From assembly GCA_964452095.1 (NCBI GenBank), contig CAYVKX010000001.1, positions 11,476-75,475 on the forward strand: a DNA stretch of 64,000 nucleotides, read 5' to 3'. The translations under genes and the position numbers were made by a program. A model generated the notes under the pieces. It did not search any database. It saw only the letters and a program-made list of their open reading frames with translations, and was not told the origin of the DNA. Positions within the stretch are counted from its first letter, which is position 1; every line of letters begins with the position of its first letter. This stretch comes from DUAL01 sp964452095. GTDB taxonomy: Bacteria > Bacteroidota > Bacteroidia > Flavobacteriales > BACL11. This document shows, piece after piece, positions 24,869 through 33,851 of this stretch.

Positions 24869-25989
24869 TATCTATCTATATCTGGGATTACTAAATCTAA
24901 GGTTGACATTATTGTAACTAAATCAGCAATTTTACCTCCTTGTGCCATAGTATTAAGTGCATTTAAATTTGAAAATCCTGGTGAACGAAATTTAACTCTA
25001 TAAGGGTTTTTCTTCCCATCACTATTAATATATACACCCAGTTCTCCTCTTGCAGTTTCTACCGATTGATAAATTTCAGTTTTGGGTAATTTAATAACCG
25101 CTTTTGTTTTTTCTCTATAATTTCCTTCAGGGATATTATCAATTAATTGCTCAATAATATCCATTGACTCCCACATTTCCTGTATTCTTGCTTTGTATCT
25201 TGCAAAGGAATCGCCCTCAGTGTAAACTATTTCTTTAAAATCTACTCTATCGTATGCTGAATATGGATTTGACTTTCTGATATCATTACTCCAGCCAGAA
25301 GCTCTACCACTTGGACCCGTTACTCCATAAGAAATTGCATCTTCTGTTGTAAGAATTCCAATTCCTTCAGTTCTGTTTCTGAAAATTACATTGTTAGTCA
25401 TTAACTGATCGTACTCTGGTAATTTTTTTCTAAAATGAGTGATAAACTCCTTTACTTTAGTTTGAAAGTTTGCTGGGATGTCGAACATTACTCCACCAGG
25501 AACATTGTAGTTCATAGTTAATCTGGCACCACAAGTTTCTTCAAAGATATCAGTAATCATTTCTCTATCACGAAAACCGTAAAGGAAAGATGTAATCGCA
25601 CCTAAATCCATTCCCATTACTCCCCACCAAAGTTGATGTGAAGAAAGACGAGTAAGTTCGGACATTATTGTTCTTATTACTTTTACTCTATCAGAAACCT
25701 CTAATTCCAAACCTTTTTCTACAGCTAAACAAACTGCTTCATTATTCATATGACAAGATAAGTAATCCATCCTATCTGTTAAATGAACGATTTGTTGGTA
25801 AGAATCTTTTTCACACATCTTTTCAATTGATCTGTGAATGTATCCTAAATGAGGCTCCACATTTGTAATTGTTTCCCCATCTAAAGTTAGTAATAAACGC
25901 AAAACCCCATGTGTTGAAGGGTGTTGAGGTCCCATATTCACAAAATACTCTTGTGATTCAGTGGCTTTATGTAGTTCTTTTACGCTCAT
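24868..25989 (-). CDS. nuoD: NADH-quinone oxidoreductase-type subunit D
   Basis: NuoD descends from the large subunit of NiFe hydrogenases and lines the quinone-binding pocket. The 373-residue protein is complete: NMGPQHPSTHGVLRLLL (quinone-site His), EPHLGYIHRSIEKMCE, DRMDYLSCHMNNEAV, ARLTMNYNVPGGVMFD and the C-terminal KFRSPGFSNLNAL ... STLDLVIPDIDR. The hydrogenase metal-ligand cysteines are absent, as expected for complex I. nuoC and nuoD are separate genes here, touching at one base (25989). Confidence 0.97.
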   Translation of the reverse strand: MSVKELHKATESQEYFVNMGPQHPSTHGVLRLLLTLDGETITNVEPHLGYIHRSIEKMCEKDSYQQIVHLTDRMDYLSCHMNNEAVCLAVEKGLELEVSDRVKVIRTIMSELTRLSSHQLWWGVMGMDLGAITSFLYGFRDREMITDIFEETCGARLTMNYNVPGGVMFDIPANFQTKVKEFITHFRKKLPEYDQLMTNNVIFRNRTEGIGILTTEDAISYGVTGPSGRASGWSNDIRKSNPYSAYDRVDFKEIVYTEGDSFARYKARIQEMWESMDIIEQLIDNIPEGNYREKTKAVIKLPKTEIYQSVETARGELGVYINSDGKKNPYRVKFRSPGFSNLNALNTMAQGGKIADLVTIMSTLDLVIPDIDR

Positions 25990-26456
25990 TATAATTCTAC
26001 AATATTTATTTCATCAACATAATCCTTTCTTAGAGGGTATCCTTCCCACTCATCATCTAAAAGTATTCTTCTTAAATCAGGATGATTATTGAATTTTATT
26101 CCAAATAAATCAAAGATTTCTCTCTCGTGATAATCTGCTGTTTTGTATAAATCATAAACTGAATCAATAACTGCTTTTTCTCTGCCTTCTATCTTTGCTT
26201 TTACAACAATTTCATGATTATGAGTTGTTGATCGTAAATGATAAATTACTTCTAAGTGTGCAGGAAAATCAATTCCTGTTTGACAAAAAAGATAGTCAAA
26301 AGAAGTATTAGAATTGTTTTTAAGTTCTGAAATAAGTTGATGTATGTTTTCAGAAGAAACTTCAATTGTTAAGTATTGTGTTTCAACTTCTGATTCTGGG
26401 ATAGTTATTTCTATACCAAATGAATTGATTTTATTTTCTAACTCTGACCTTTTCAT
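25989..26456 (-). CDS. nuoC: NADH-quinone oxidoreductase-type subunit C
   Basis: NuoC is a peripheral-arm subunit without cofactors that supports NuoD. The 155-residue protein is short but within range. The family signature is at its C-terminal half: YKTADYHEREIFDLFGIKFNNHPDLRRILL followed by DEWEGYPLRKDY. It overlaps both neighbours by one base (nuoB stop and nuoD start), which points to coupled translation. Confidence 0.95.
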   Translation of the reverse strand: MKRSELENKINSFGIEITIPESEVETQYLTIEVSSENIHQLISELKNNSNTSFDYLFCQTGIDFPAHLEVIYHLRSTTHNHEIVVKAKIEGREKAVIDSVYDLYKTADYHEREIFDLFGIKFNNHPDLRRILLDDEWEGYPLRKDYVDEINIVEL

Positions 26457-27031
26457 TAAATAAAATCTTCCATTGCATCTCTTGGGTTAGAGATAGATTC
26501 AGTCTTAATTTTCTTTTGTAACTCCATAATTCCGTGTAATAAAGATTCTGGTCTTGGAGGGCATCCAGGGACATATACATCAACAGGAATAATATGATCG
26601 GCACCTTTTACTACAGAGTATGAATTATAGAAAAATGGTCCTCCTGAAATTGCACAAGCACCCATTGCAATTACATATTTTGGTTCTGCCATTTGATCGT
26701 AAAGTCTTTTTAAAACAGGAGCCATTTTATTGGTTATTGTACCAGCAATTACAATTAAATCGGCTTGCCTAGGTGTTGCTCTTGCAACCTCTACACCAAA
26801 TCTTGCCCAATCATGTTTTGAACTACCAGCTGCCATCATTTCAATTGCACAACAAGATGTACCAAAAACTAATGGCCATAGTGAGTTGGCTCTTGACCAA
26901 TTTATAATACTATCAATTGAGGTAACAACTATATTTGCACCATTTCCAGCTGGTAAAACTTCACCAGGAAAATCAGAAGGAACTTGAGTTTTTTCTGATG
27001 GAGTAGGAGTATTTGAGTTATCTATTCCCAT
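26456..27031 (-). CDS. nuoB: NADH-quinone oxidoreductase-type subunit B (cluster N2)
   Basis: NuoB binds [4Fe-4S] cluster N2, the last electron carrier before quinone. I choose the ATG at 27031-27029 (MGIDNSNTPTPSEK), overlapping the end of nuoA by ten bases, giving 191 residues. N2 ligands are seen in FGTSCCAIEMM (tandem Cys), AMGACAISGG and VPGCPPRPESLL. ATPRQADLIVIAGTIT is the typical core. About 35 residues precede the core, a serine- and proline-rich tail usual in this phylum. Confidence 0.97.
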   Translation of the reverse strand: MGIDNSNTPTPSEKTQVPSDFPGEVLPAGNGANIVVTSIDSIINWSRANSLWPLVFGTSCCAIEMMAAGSSKHDWARFGVEVARATPRQADLIVIAGTITNKMAPVLKRLYDQMAEPKYVIAMGACAISGGPFFYNSYSVVKGADHIIPVDVYVPGCPPRPESLLHGIMELQKKIKTESISNPRDAMEDFI

Positions 27032-27372
27032 TTTAATGCATCTTTTTTCCAAGCATAAATAAGTCCTAAACCAAGTATTACAAAGAAAATTACAATTTCA
27101 ATAAATGCAACTATTCCCATTTCTTTCATCACTGTTGCCCATGGAAAAATGAAAACAGTTTCTACATCAAATATTAGGAATAAAATAGCGAATAAATAAT
27201 ATCCAACTTTAAATTGTAACCAAGATGGACCTTGAGTTGGGATTCCACATTCAAAGGCTTCTTCTTTTACTGCATTTTTCTTTTTAGGAGAAAGTAATGA
27301 GGAAAGAAAAGTTCCCACACCTACCATTACAATACCTGCTAGGAAAAATAAAATTAGTGCTTCTGAATTCAT
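27022..27372 (-). CDS. nuoA: NADH-quinone oxidoreductase-type subunit A
   Basis: NuoA is a three-span membrane subunit at the quinone chamber. The 116-residue protein has the loop motif EEAFECGIPTQGPSWLQFKVGYYLFAILFLIFDVETVF with the conserved Glu-Cys-Gly and the Phe-Asp-x-Glu. The first nuo gene, it begins only 25 bases after the korB stop with no terminator between, so korAB and nuo are very likely one transcript. Confidence 0.96.
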   Translation of the reverse strand: MNSEALILFFLAGIVMVGVGTFLSSLLSPKKKNAVKEEAFECGIPTQGPSWLQFKVGYYLFAILFLIFDVETVFIFPWATVMKEMGIVAFIEIVIFFVILGLGLIYAWKKDALKWE

Positions 27373-27397
27373 AAGGTTAGTTTATACAATTATAAGA

Positions 27398-28420
27398 TTA
27401 ATTTACTTCCCAAGTGTCTCCACTATTAAATAAATCATCAGAAGTTTTAAACTTAGAATTTTTGATATTTTCTTCTAATTGAGAAACTACTCCTTCATCA
27501 TAAGTAAGTTCATTTACCGCTCTAATAACCCCCATGGCAACTGGGAAATTAGGAGCTTGCATAGTAGATAACATCATATGTAATGTGATGTCTTTTTCTT
27601 TCGAATCATGAACTAAAATATCCTTTTCAGTAATCCCATCTTCACCAATAGTAACAACCTCTAATTTTAATCCATTAAGAATAATTCCCTTATTACTTTC
27701 AGAACCAAAAACCATTGGTTTTCCATCTTCTAACCAAAGTTGCATATCGTGTTTTACTTCTTTAGCTGTAATATCACCATGCGTTTTATCATTAAAAATA
27801 ACACAGTTTTGAAGAATCTCAACTAATGAAGTTCCTCTATGATTTTCAGCTGCTAAAAATACTGCTTGCATAGCTTTTGGGTTAGTATCAGGCACTCTTG
27901 CAATAAAAGTAGACCCAGATCCTAAAGCTAATTTAGCTGGGATAAAAGGGTTATCTGTTGTTCCATGAGGATTAGATTTTGTTTTAATTCCAGTAGGTGA
28001 AGTAGGAGAGAACTGACCTTTTGTGAGTCCGTATATCTCGTTATTAAATAGAATAATATTTAAGTCAATATTTCTTCTGATGGCGTGAATGAAGTGATTT
28101 CCACCAATCGCTAAAGCATCACCATCACCAGTAATTTGCCAAACTTTTAATTTAGGATTCGCTAATTTTACTCCAGTTGCAATTGCAGGGGCTCTACCAT
28201 GAATGGTATGAAATCCGTAAGTATTCATGTAATATGGGAATCGAGATGAACATCCAATTCCTGCAATAAATACATAGTCTTCTTTATTTGTTTCTAACTG
28301 AGGCAATGCTTTTTGTATTGATCTTAAAATCGCATAATCACCACAACCAGGACACCACTTTACTTCTTGGTCGGATGTAAAATCTTTATTTGTTAGTTTT
28401 TTAACTTCTAATTCTGACAT
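27398..28420 (-). CDS. korB: 2-oxoacid:ferredoxin oxidoreductase, beta subunit (2-oxoglutarate type)
   Basis: KorB binds thiamine diphosphate and a [4Fe-4S] cluster and, with KorA, oxidises a 2-oxoacid to acyl-CoA and CO2 while reducing ferredoxin. The 340-residue protein has KWCPGCGDYAILRSIQKAL and AGIGCSSRFPYYMNTYGFHTIHGRAPA (cluster and TPP-site residues). The thiamine-diphosphate motif is GDGDALAIGGNHFIHAIRRN with downstream NNEIYGLTKGQFSPTSP, the signature of the 2-oxoglutarate/KorB subgroup. It follows korA by two bases and precedes nuoA by 25. Substrate is inferred from the subgroup; pyruvate or branched 2-oxoacids are not excluded. Confidence 0.93.
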   Translation of the reverse strand: MSELEVKKLTNKDFTSDQEVKWCPGCGDYAILRSIQKALPQLETNKEDYVFIAGIGCSSRFPYYMNTYGFHTIHGRAPAIATGVKLANPKLKVWQITGDGDALAIGGNHFIHAIRRNIDLNIILFNNEIYGLTKGQFSPTSPTGIKTKSNPHGTTDNPFIPAKLALGSGSTFIARVPDTNPKAMQAVFLAAENHRGTSLVEILQNCVIFNDKTHGDITAKEVKHDMQLWLEDGKPMVFGSESNKGIILNGLKLEVVTIGEDGITEKDILVHDSKEKDITLHMMLSTMQAPNFPVAMGVIRAVNELTYDEGVVSQLEENIKNSKFKTSDDLFNSGDTWEVN

Positions 28421-28422
28421 AA

Positions 28423-30261
28423 TTATGATAATAAAGTGTTAAAGTGTTCTTTTAGTTCGCTAGTTTTAAACGGTAAACCTTGAATGTGATTGAATTGCTC
28501 ATATTTAAAATCAGTATGCTTCATTCTTAAAAGATTTACAAATTGTCCGTTATTAATCTCACAAACTACAATTGTTTTAAATTTTGCAAAAATGTCTGCT
28601 GTGTTTTTTGGCATTGGATTGATGTAATTAAAATGAGCTAATGAAACATTTTTTCCATCTTCCCTCATTTCCTTTACAGCTGTATAAAGAGCTCCATAAG
28701 TACCTCCCCAACCTACTACTAATACATCACCTTCATCATCCCCAAATACCTCCTGGTTAGGAATAAAGTTAGCAACTTTATCCACTTTCCCTTGTCGTAA
28801 ATTAGTCATTACTTCATGGTTGTCAGTATCATAAGAAACATTACCAGTCAATTCATCTTTTTCCAACCCTCCTAATCTGTGTTCTAGTCCAGGAGTTCCA
28901 GGAATTGCATGCTTTCTAGCAAGTTTTTCAGTATCTCTTGCGTAAGGTTGCCAATCCTCTCCTTCTTTAGCTACTAAAGGAGTAATGTCTGGCATATCTT
29001 TTACTGATTTAATTTTCCAAGGTCCAGCTCCATTTCCTAAGTATCCATCAGTTAATAAAACTACTGGAGTGTTATGTTCAAGTGCTAATCTTGATGCTTC
29101 AAATGCCCAATCAAAACAATTTGAAGGAGTAGAAGCCGCTACTACTACTACTGGACTTTCTCCATTTCTACCGTAAAGAGCTTGTAGTAAATCTGATTGT
29201 TCCGTTTTTGTTGGCAAACCTGTTGATGGTCCGCCTCTTTGTACATTTACAACAACTAAAGGCAATTCAGCTATCATTGCAAGCCCAAGAGCTTCCCCTT
29301 TAAGTGCTAAACCAGGTCCTGAAGTTGTAGTAATTGCTAAATTACCAGCAAAGCTAGCTCCAATTGATGAGCAAATCCCAGCAATTTCATCTTCAGCTTG
29401 AAAAGTTTTAACTCCTAAATTTTTATGTTTTGCTAATTCGTGTAAAATATCAGTAGCTGGAGTAATAGGGTAGGATCCTAAAAATAATTCTTTTCCTGCT
29501 TTTTCAGCTGCTGCTATAAATCCCCAAGCAGTTGCTTGATTTCCCATTACATTCTTATAGGTACCTGCTTCAATCTCTGCTTTTGCTACTGTATATGATG
29601 ATGGTAATGCTTCAATAGTATCAGCAAAATTATAACCAGCATGCATTACTTTAATATTTGATTCAACAACTAAAGGTTTTTTAGCAAATTTAGCCTTTAA
29701 GAAGTTCTCAGTTTGTTCCATTGGACGATTAAACATCCAGTAAACCATACCAAGTGCGAACATATTTTTACTTCTTCCAATACTTTTTCCATCTAATCCA
29801 GAATCAGATAATGTTTCTCTTGTTAAAGATGTGATAGGTGCTGAAACAACATTATAACCTTCAAATGACCCGTCCTCTAAAGGACTCTCATCATAACCTG
29901 CTTTTTGTAAATCTTTCTTAGCAAAAGAATCGCTATTTACTATAATTGTTCCACCATTTTTAACCCAAACTTTATTAGCCTTTAAAGCTGCTGGATTCAT
30001 AGCAACTAACACATCAGCCACATCTCCTGGAGTGTTAATTTCTATATTTCCAATATGAACCTGAAAACCTGACACACCAGCTACAGTTCCAATAGGAGCT
30101 CTAATCTCTGCTGGGTAATCTGGAAAAGTTGCTAAATCATTTCCTAAAAGTGCGGAAGTGTCAGTAAATTGTGTTCCTGTTAATTGCATCCCGTCTCCGG
30201 AATCCCCTGCAAACTTGATAACTACTTTTTCAAGTTCTACAGCATTGTTATTTGTACTCAT
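28423..30261 (-). CDS. korA: 2-oxoacid:ferredoxin oxidoreductase, fused gamma-alpha subunit (2-oxoglutarate type)
   Basis: The 612-residue protein starts at ATG 30261-30259 (MSTNNNAVELEKVVIKFAGD); an upstream in-frame start would add eleven unsupported residues. Residues about 10-190 are the gamma domain (KFAGDSGDGMQLTG, PDYPAEIRAPIGT), the alpha domain begins about 235, with YPITPAT at 264-270, FQAEDEIAGICSSIGASFAG, TTTSGPGLALKGEALGLA and QRGGPSTGLPTKTEQSDLL. The last is characteristic of the KorA group. A C-terminal domain ends in FVNLLRMKHTDFK-type sequence. First gene of the kor-nuo array; a TAnnTTTG box lies 31 bases upstream. No delta-type ferredoxin subunit is fused or adjacent on the same strand; the divergent ferredoxin is the likely partner. 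Confidence 0.93.
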   Translation of the reverse strand: MSTNNNAVELEKVVIKFAGDSGDGMQLTGTQFTDTSALLGNDLATFPDYPAEIRAPIGTVAGVSGFQVHIGNIEINTPGDVADVLVAMNPAALKANKVWVKNGGTIIVNSDSFAKKDLQKAGYDESPLEDGSFEGYNVVSAPITSLTRETLSDSGLDGKSIGRSKNMFALGMVYWMFNRPMEQTENFLKAKFAKKPLVVESNIKVMHAGYNFADTIEALPSSYTVAKAEIEAGTYKNVMGNQATAWGFIAAAEKAGKELFLGSYPITPATDILHELAKHKNLGVKTFQAEDEIAGICSSIGASFAGNLAITTTSGPGLALKGEALGLAMIAELPLVVVNVQRGGPSTGLPTKTEQSDLLQALYGRNGESPVVVVAASTPSNCFDWAFEASRLALEHNTPVVLLTDGYLGNGAGPWKIKSVKDMPDITPLVAKEGEDWQPYARDTEKLARKHAIPGTPGLEHRLGGLEKDELTGNVSYDTDNHEVMTNLRQGKVDKVANFIPNQEVFGDDEGDVLVVGWGGTYGALYTAVKEMREDGKNVSLAHFNYINPMPKNTADIFAKFKTIVVCEINNGQFVNLLRMKHTDFKYEQFNHIQGLPFKTSELKEHFNTLLS

Positions 30262-30291
30262 TTGTAGTATTATAGAGTTATAAATTGCAGG

Positions 30292-30299
30292 CAAAAATA
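30292..30299 (-). promoter_or_regulatory. Putative -7 box of the korAB-nuo array
   Basis: On the minus strand TATTTTTG (TAnnTTTG), about 30 bases before the korA ATG. No clear -33 TTG. It would drive a transcript of about 13 kb. Confidence 0.5.
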
Positions 30300-30404
30300 C
30301 ACACCTTCATACACTTAACATACTTTTTTCTTAACTTTTTTTAGTGTTTTTTAACATTGAATCCAATGCCCTTATTTAGAATTGTTATAAATCTTAATTG
30401 GATG

Positions 30405-30433
30405 TTGTACAAATAAAAAATTCTATATTTTTG
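30405..30433 (+). promoter_or_regulatory. Putative ferredoxin promoter (-33 TTG, 18-base spacer, -7 TATTTTTG)
   Basis: TTG at 30405-30407 and TATTTTTG at 30426-30433, 31 bases before the ferredoxin ATG. Good match to the Bacteroidota pattern. Confidence 0.65.
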
Positions 30434-30464
30434 CATTAATTAAAAACCAAAAAATAAATTAAAA

Positions 30465-30782
30465 ATGGCAATTAAAATTACAGATGATTGTATCAATTGT
30501 GAGGCTTGCGAGCCAGAATGTCCAAATAATGCAATTTACGCTCCTGAAGAAGCTTGGAAGTTTTCTGATGGGACAACAATGGAAGATGATCAAGAGAGAG
30601 AAGATGGCGGTTTTTCTGATGAATTTTTCTATATAGCAACTGATAAATGTACTGAGTGCAAAGGGTTTAATGATGAGCCAGCTTGTGAGGCAGTTTGCCC
30701 AGTTGATTGTTGTGTTCCTGATGAAGACAATGAAGAATCGGAAGATGAGTTATTAGCAAAGAAAGATAAGCTACACGCTTAA
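30465..30782 (+). CDS. Two-[4Fe-4S] ferredoxin (Alvin / YfhL-like type)
   Basis: The 105-residue protein is a low-potential electron carrier. The first cluster motif is CINCEACEPECP (residues about 9-20), the second CTECKGFNDEPACEAVCPVDCC with an insertion between the second and third Cys, as in Alvin-type ferredoxins. Between them is an acidic insertion (DGTTMEDDQEREDGGFSDE), and the C-terminus is acidic too. Divergent from korA across a 203-base region with a promoter on each side. It is the natural candidate to take electrons from KorAB and give them to the NuoI end of complex I; that pairing is inference from position. A strong terminator follows. Confidence 0.94.
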   Translation: MAIKITDDCINCEACEPECPNNAIYAPEEAWKFSDGTTMEDDQEREDGGFSDEFFYIATDKCTECKGFNDEPACEAVCPVDCCVPDEDNEESEDELLAKKDKLHA

Positions 30783-30801
30783 ATTCAGTAATTGAAAATT
30801 G

Positions 30802-30829
30802 AAAAAAGCCCTGCAAGAGGGCTTTTTTT
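30802..30829. terminator. Bidirectional terminator between the ferredoxin and M1 aminopeptidase genes
   Basis: Stem GCCCT/AGGGC with a GCAAG loop, extended by an A run on the left and a T run on the right, so it works for both converging genes. Confidence 0.9.
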
Positions 30830-33230
30830 AGTTTTTAATATTTTCTAAAAGTTTTATTTGCTCGGTGGAATGTTCTTTTTTCATTTCTGCTTTTAACCAT
30901 TTCTTGCATTCTGGAATTTTGTATAATTCATTCAGATATTTTTTGGCAGGATTTTTTAATCTTCTGTTAGGGTTGTACAAAGCAGTTAATAAATTCTCAA
31001 ACAAATCTCTATTATAAATTCCTTTTGATTGGAGCAAACGAATTGCATTTGTTCTTGTCAAAAATTCATAAGAAGATGAGGTGAATTCAATTAATTGATC
31101 TGCCGCCATCACAGAATCGTTACTAAGTCCGTACTCTAATAGTAATCCTAATTTGCTAATTGAAAGTTTTCTTCCATAATCATTTTCTCCATCAACATTT
31201 CTATCAATATCTTGATACAAAAAATCAGGATTAAAAGCAGTCAATTTTTTTAGGGCAACTTCTTTATTTCTATAAGACAAATCATCCAAAGCTTTCACAA
31301 AAAAATCAACATTATTTTCTGTAATTTCTAACTTTTTTAGAATAGCATTTTTAACTTTAACATCATTTTGGCTTTTGTGTTTGTCTTTTAAATCCTCTAT
31401 TAATAGTGCCACATCTTCTTCTTTCATCTGATAGATTACTTCCGTTTTTAGTAAGTGAAACTCCTCTTTATTAAACAGCTGAAAAAGTAATCCTCTTTTT
31501 TTGGAGTATGTAATATCTCTTAAAGCAAAAAGCGCATCATATCTATCCAATAAATTCTCAGCACTTACTATTTGTGCTTTTAGCATATTTATAGGTTTTT
31601 CAAAACTTACATTTTTCAAAATTTTATTGTCTGCATCAAATAGTACATAAGCCACTTTTTTGCCAAAAGGGACTTTTATTTTTACCACTTCCTTTTGCTT
31701 TTCAACCCATTCTTTTTTACTTATAAAAGAGCCATCAGTAAAATAAATTTCAAAAACAATTGGCATTTTAAAAAAGCTAACAAGCTCGGATGTATCCTGC
31801 AATTGCTCAATGGTAAAAGTTATTTCTTGCAGAGATTTTTTGTAGCTGACATTGTAGTTTGGCTCACCACCTCTGTAAATCCACTCCTCCCAAAACCAAT
31901 CTAACGATAAGCCAAGAGTTTCGTGAAAAGCAATTAATAAATCCTCAGAATCTACATTTTGGTATGCGTGTTTTTCTAAATAATGCTTAATGGATTTTCG
32001 GTATTCTTCTTCACCAACCACATATTTTAGCATATCTAAAACCATAGCTCCTTTTGGGTATTTTCGTACAGAACCAGAAAAAGAACAACCAATAGGATCG
32101 TTATTTTTAAGTGCTTCTTTCAGGGATTTTTCTTTTGCTTTTCTTCTGGTGTTATCAAAATAATCTTTACCAAAAAACTCTTTTTCTACCATATAACCAT
32201 AATAAGTAGCAAAACTTTCTTGCAGCCAATGATGAGAGGAAGTGCGAGCAGTTACACAATCGCCAAACCACTGATGAGCCAATTCGTGAGCATTTACATA
32301 CACATAATTTATATCGTTAAAACTGATAGAATCCACAAAATAAAAATCGCCAAAAAGAGTGGCGGTGGTGTTTTCCATAGCGCCATACATAAAATCTTGA
32401 ACGGGAATTTGAGCATAACTTCCCCAAGGATAAGGCACATCAATTTCCTTTTCCAAATAGTCAAACATCTCTTTGCTCAAATGATAAGCGGAAGCAACTC
32501 TACTTTCCCAATCGGGATAATAATACAAATTAAGTGGCGTGCCGTTTTCAGCTTCTTTTTTCAAAATATTGTACTCTCCAATTCCCAGCATTAAAAGGTA
32601 AGATGGCTGAGGTTTTGTCATTTTGTAGTGCCATTTTATCAAATCTCCTTCTTCTGTTTTATTAATCAAATTTCCGTTTGATAATACTTTATATTCTTTA
32701 TCAAAATGCACTATGAGTTCGGTAAGGAGTTTGTCATTCATATCATCATAATGCGGAATCCAATGCCGATTATCAATACCTTGTCCTTGTGTCCAAATTT
32801 GTTTTCTGCTCAAATTTCTATCATCATTCCAACCAATAAAATAAAGTCCTTTTCTAGGGAAACAATGATAATCTATTGTAATTGTATATTCATTTTCCCA
32901 ACTTAAAGCATCCATAAATTTTAGGGTAATTCCTTTCTCATTTTTAGAAAAAATAATTTCTTTTTCATCCATTAAAACACTATGGATATTGATGCCAGGA
33001 GCATCCAAGAAAAGTGTGTCAATTTTGGCTTGAAGTGGAGTAAAAGTGAGTTTTACATTAGCAATTACTTTCCCAATATTTGGCTCAAAACTTAGTTCCA
33101 AAAGCATTTTTTGCATATCTACATTATGCTCTCTTGGGGAGAGTTTATCATCTTTTACATACACTCTATTTTGACTAAAAATAGAAAGCGAAAAAGAACA
33201 AAAAAGTAAAAGAAAAAGTTTATTTTTCAT
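30828..33230 (-). CDS. M1-family zinc metallo-aminopeptidase, exported
   Basis: The 800-residue protein starts with a signal peptide (MKNKLFLLLFCSFSLSIFSQ). It has the M1 core: exopeptidase motif GAMENTTATLF, zinc site HELAHQWFGD with the third ligand Glu in WLQESFATYYGYM, and the catalytic Tyr region further on. The C-terminal part (about 560-800) is helical with HEAT-like character, as in other long M1 enzymes. It removes N-terminal residues from peptides, probably in the periplasm or at the cell surface, supplying amino acids. No type IX secretion C-terminal domain is visible. Its start overlaps the end of the nifU-like gene by 11 bases, so the two are cotranscribed. Confidence 0.95.
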   Translation of the reverse strand: MKNKLFLLLFCSFSLSIFSQNRVYVKDDKLSPREHNVDMQKMLLELSFEPNIGKVIANVKLTFTPLQAKIDTLFLDAPGINIHSVLMDEKEIIFSKNEKGITLKFMDALSWENEYTITIDYHCFPRKGLYFIGWNDDRNLSRKQIWTQGQGIDNRHWIPHYDDMNDKLLTELIVHFDKEYKVLSNGNLINKTEEGDLIKWHYKMTKPQPSYLLMLGIGEYNILKKEAENGTPLNLYYYPDWESRVASAYHLSKEMFDYLEKEIDVPYPWGSYAQIPVQDFMYGAMENTTATLFGDFYFVDSISFNDINYVYVNAHELAHQWFGDCVTARTSSHHWLQESFATYYGYMVEKEFFGKDYFDNTRRKAKEKSLKEALKNNDPIGCSFSGSVRKYPKGAMVLDMLKYVVGEEEYRKSIKHYLEKHAYQNVDSEDLLIAFHETLGLSLDWFWEEWIYRGGEPNYNVSYKKSLQEITFTIEQLQDTSELVSFFKMPIVFEIYFTDGSFISKKEWVEKQKEVVKIKVPFGKKVAYVLFDADNKILKNVSFEKPINMLKAQIVSAENLLDRYDALFALRDITYSKKRGLLFQLFNKEEFHLLKTEVIYQMKEEDVALLIEDLKDKHKSQNDVKVKNAILKKLEITENNVDFFVKALDDLSYRNKEVALKKLTAFNPDFLYQDIDRNVDGENDYGRKLSISKLGLLLEYGLSNDSVMAADQLIEFTSSSYEFLTRTNAIRLLQSKGIYNRDLFENLLTALYNPNRRLKNPAKKYLNELYKIPECKKWLKAEMKKEHSTEQIKLLENIKN

Positions 33231-33813
33231 TTGCTATCACCTGAATATCAGGATTTAGTTTTTGTTTTAATAAAGATTCAATTCCACCTTTAAGCGTACT
33301 AGTTGCTGATGGACAACCACTGCAAGCGCCTTTCAAATCCACACAAACAATATTATCTTTATAATAATTAAGTGTGATTGCTCCACCATCTCCTTCAACT
33401 GCTGGCTTAATGTATTGATTTAATATTGCTTCCACTTCTTTCTCGCTCTCATTGAATTCTCGTATAGTTAATTCCTTACTTTCAGGGTTAATACTTTCAG
33501 TTGAGTTTTCTGATTTTATATGTTCAGTATAATTCTTTACTTCATTACTATTAAGATGATCAGCAATAAATATTCTGAGTTGCATTGCAATATCTTCCCA
33601 TTGAATTGCATCAGTTTTTGAAATAGAAATAAAGTTATAACTTAAATAAATGCTTTTTACAAAAGGAAATTTTAACAACTCCTCAGCAATAGAAATCCCT
33701 TGTGCTTCTTGGGGTGTAGCTGCCTCTATACTTTTATCTGCCAACATTCTATTTGCAACAAATTTCATTACTTCCGGGTTTGGAGTGCTTTCAGCATAGA
33801 TACTATAATTCAT
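33220..33813 (-). CDS. NifU-like iron-sulfur scaffold protein (Nfu type)
   Basis: Nfu proteins carry a [4Fe-4S] cluster to target enzymes. I choose the ATG at 33813-33811 (MNYSIYAESTPNPEVMKFVANRML), the canonical start, giving 197 residues. Residues 1-85 are the Nfu N-terminal domain (STPNPEVMKFV ... FPFVKSIYLSYNFISISK), and about 115-190 the NifU C-terminal domain (IKPAVEGDGGAITL and the cluster motif CSGCPSAT). A charged linker joins them. It lies between an aminopeptidase (overlapping) and a divergent gamma-carbonic-anhydrase-like gene. It would be useful for the many iron-sulfur proteins in the kor-nuo block, but has no direct operon link to it. Confidence 0.94.
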   Translation of the reverse strand: MNYSIYAESTPNPEVMKFVANRMLADKSIEAATPQEAQGISIAEELLKFPFVKSIYLSYNFISISKTDAIQWEDIAMQLRIFIADHLNSNEVKNYTEHIKSENSTESINPESKELTIREFNESEKEVEAILNQYIKPAVEGDGGAITLNYYKDNIVCVDLKGACSGCPSATSTLKGGIESLLKQKLNPDIQVIANEK

Positions 33814-33819
33814 AATGTT

Positions 33820-33837
33820 TACTTTTGTGCAAAAATA
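33820..33837. promoter_or_regulatory. Overlapping divergent -7 boxes
   Basis: Plus strand TACTTTTG (33820-33827) faces the hexapeptide-repeat gene; minus strand TATTTTTG (33837-33830) faces the nifU-like gene. The two start codons are only 38 bases apart. Confidence 0.45.
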
Positions 33838-33851
33838 CAAACAAAAATAGT

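Noticed and set aside
27373..27397. Terminator or separate promoter between korB and nuoA
   Set aside because: The 25 bases contain no hairpin, T run or TAnnTTTG box, so one transcript is more likely.
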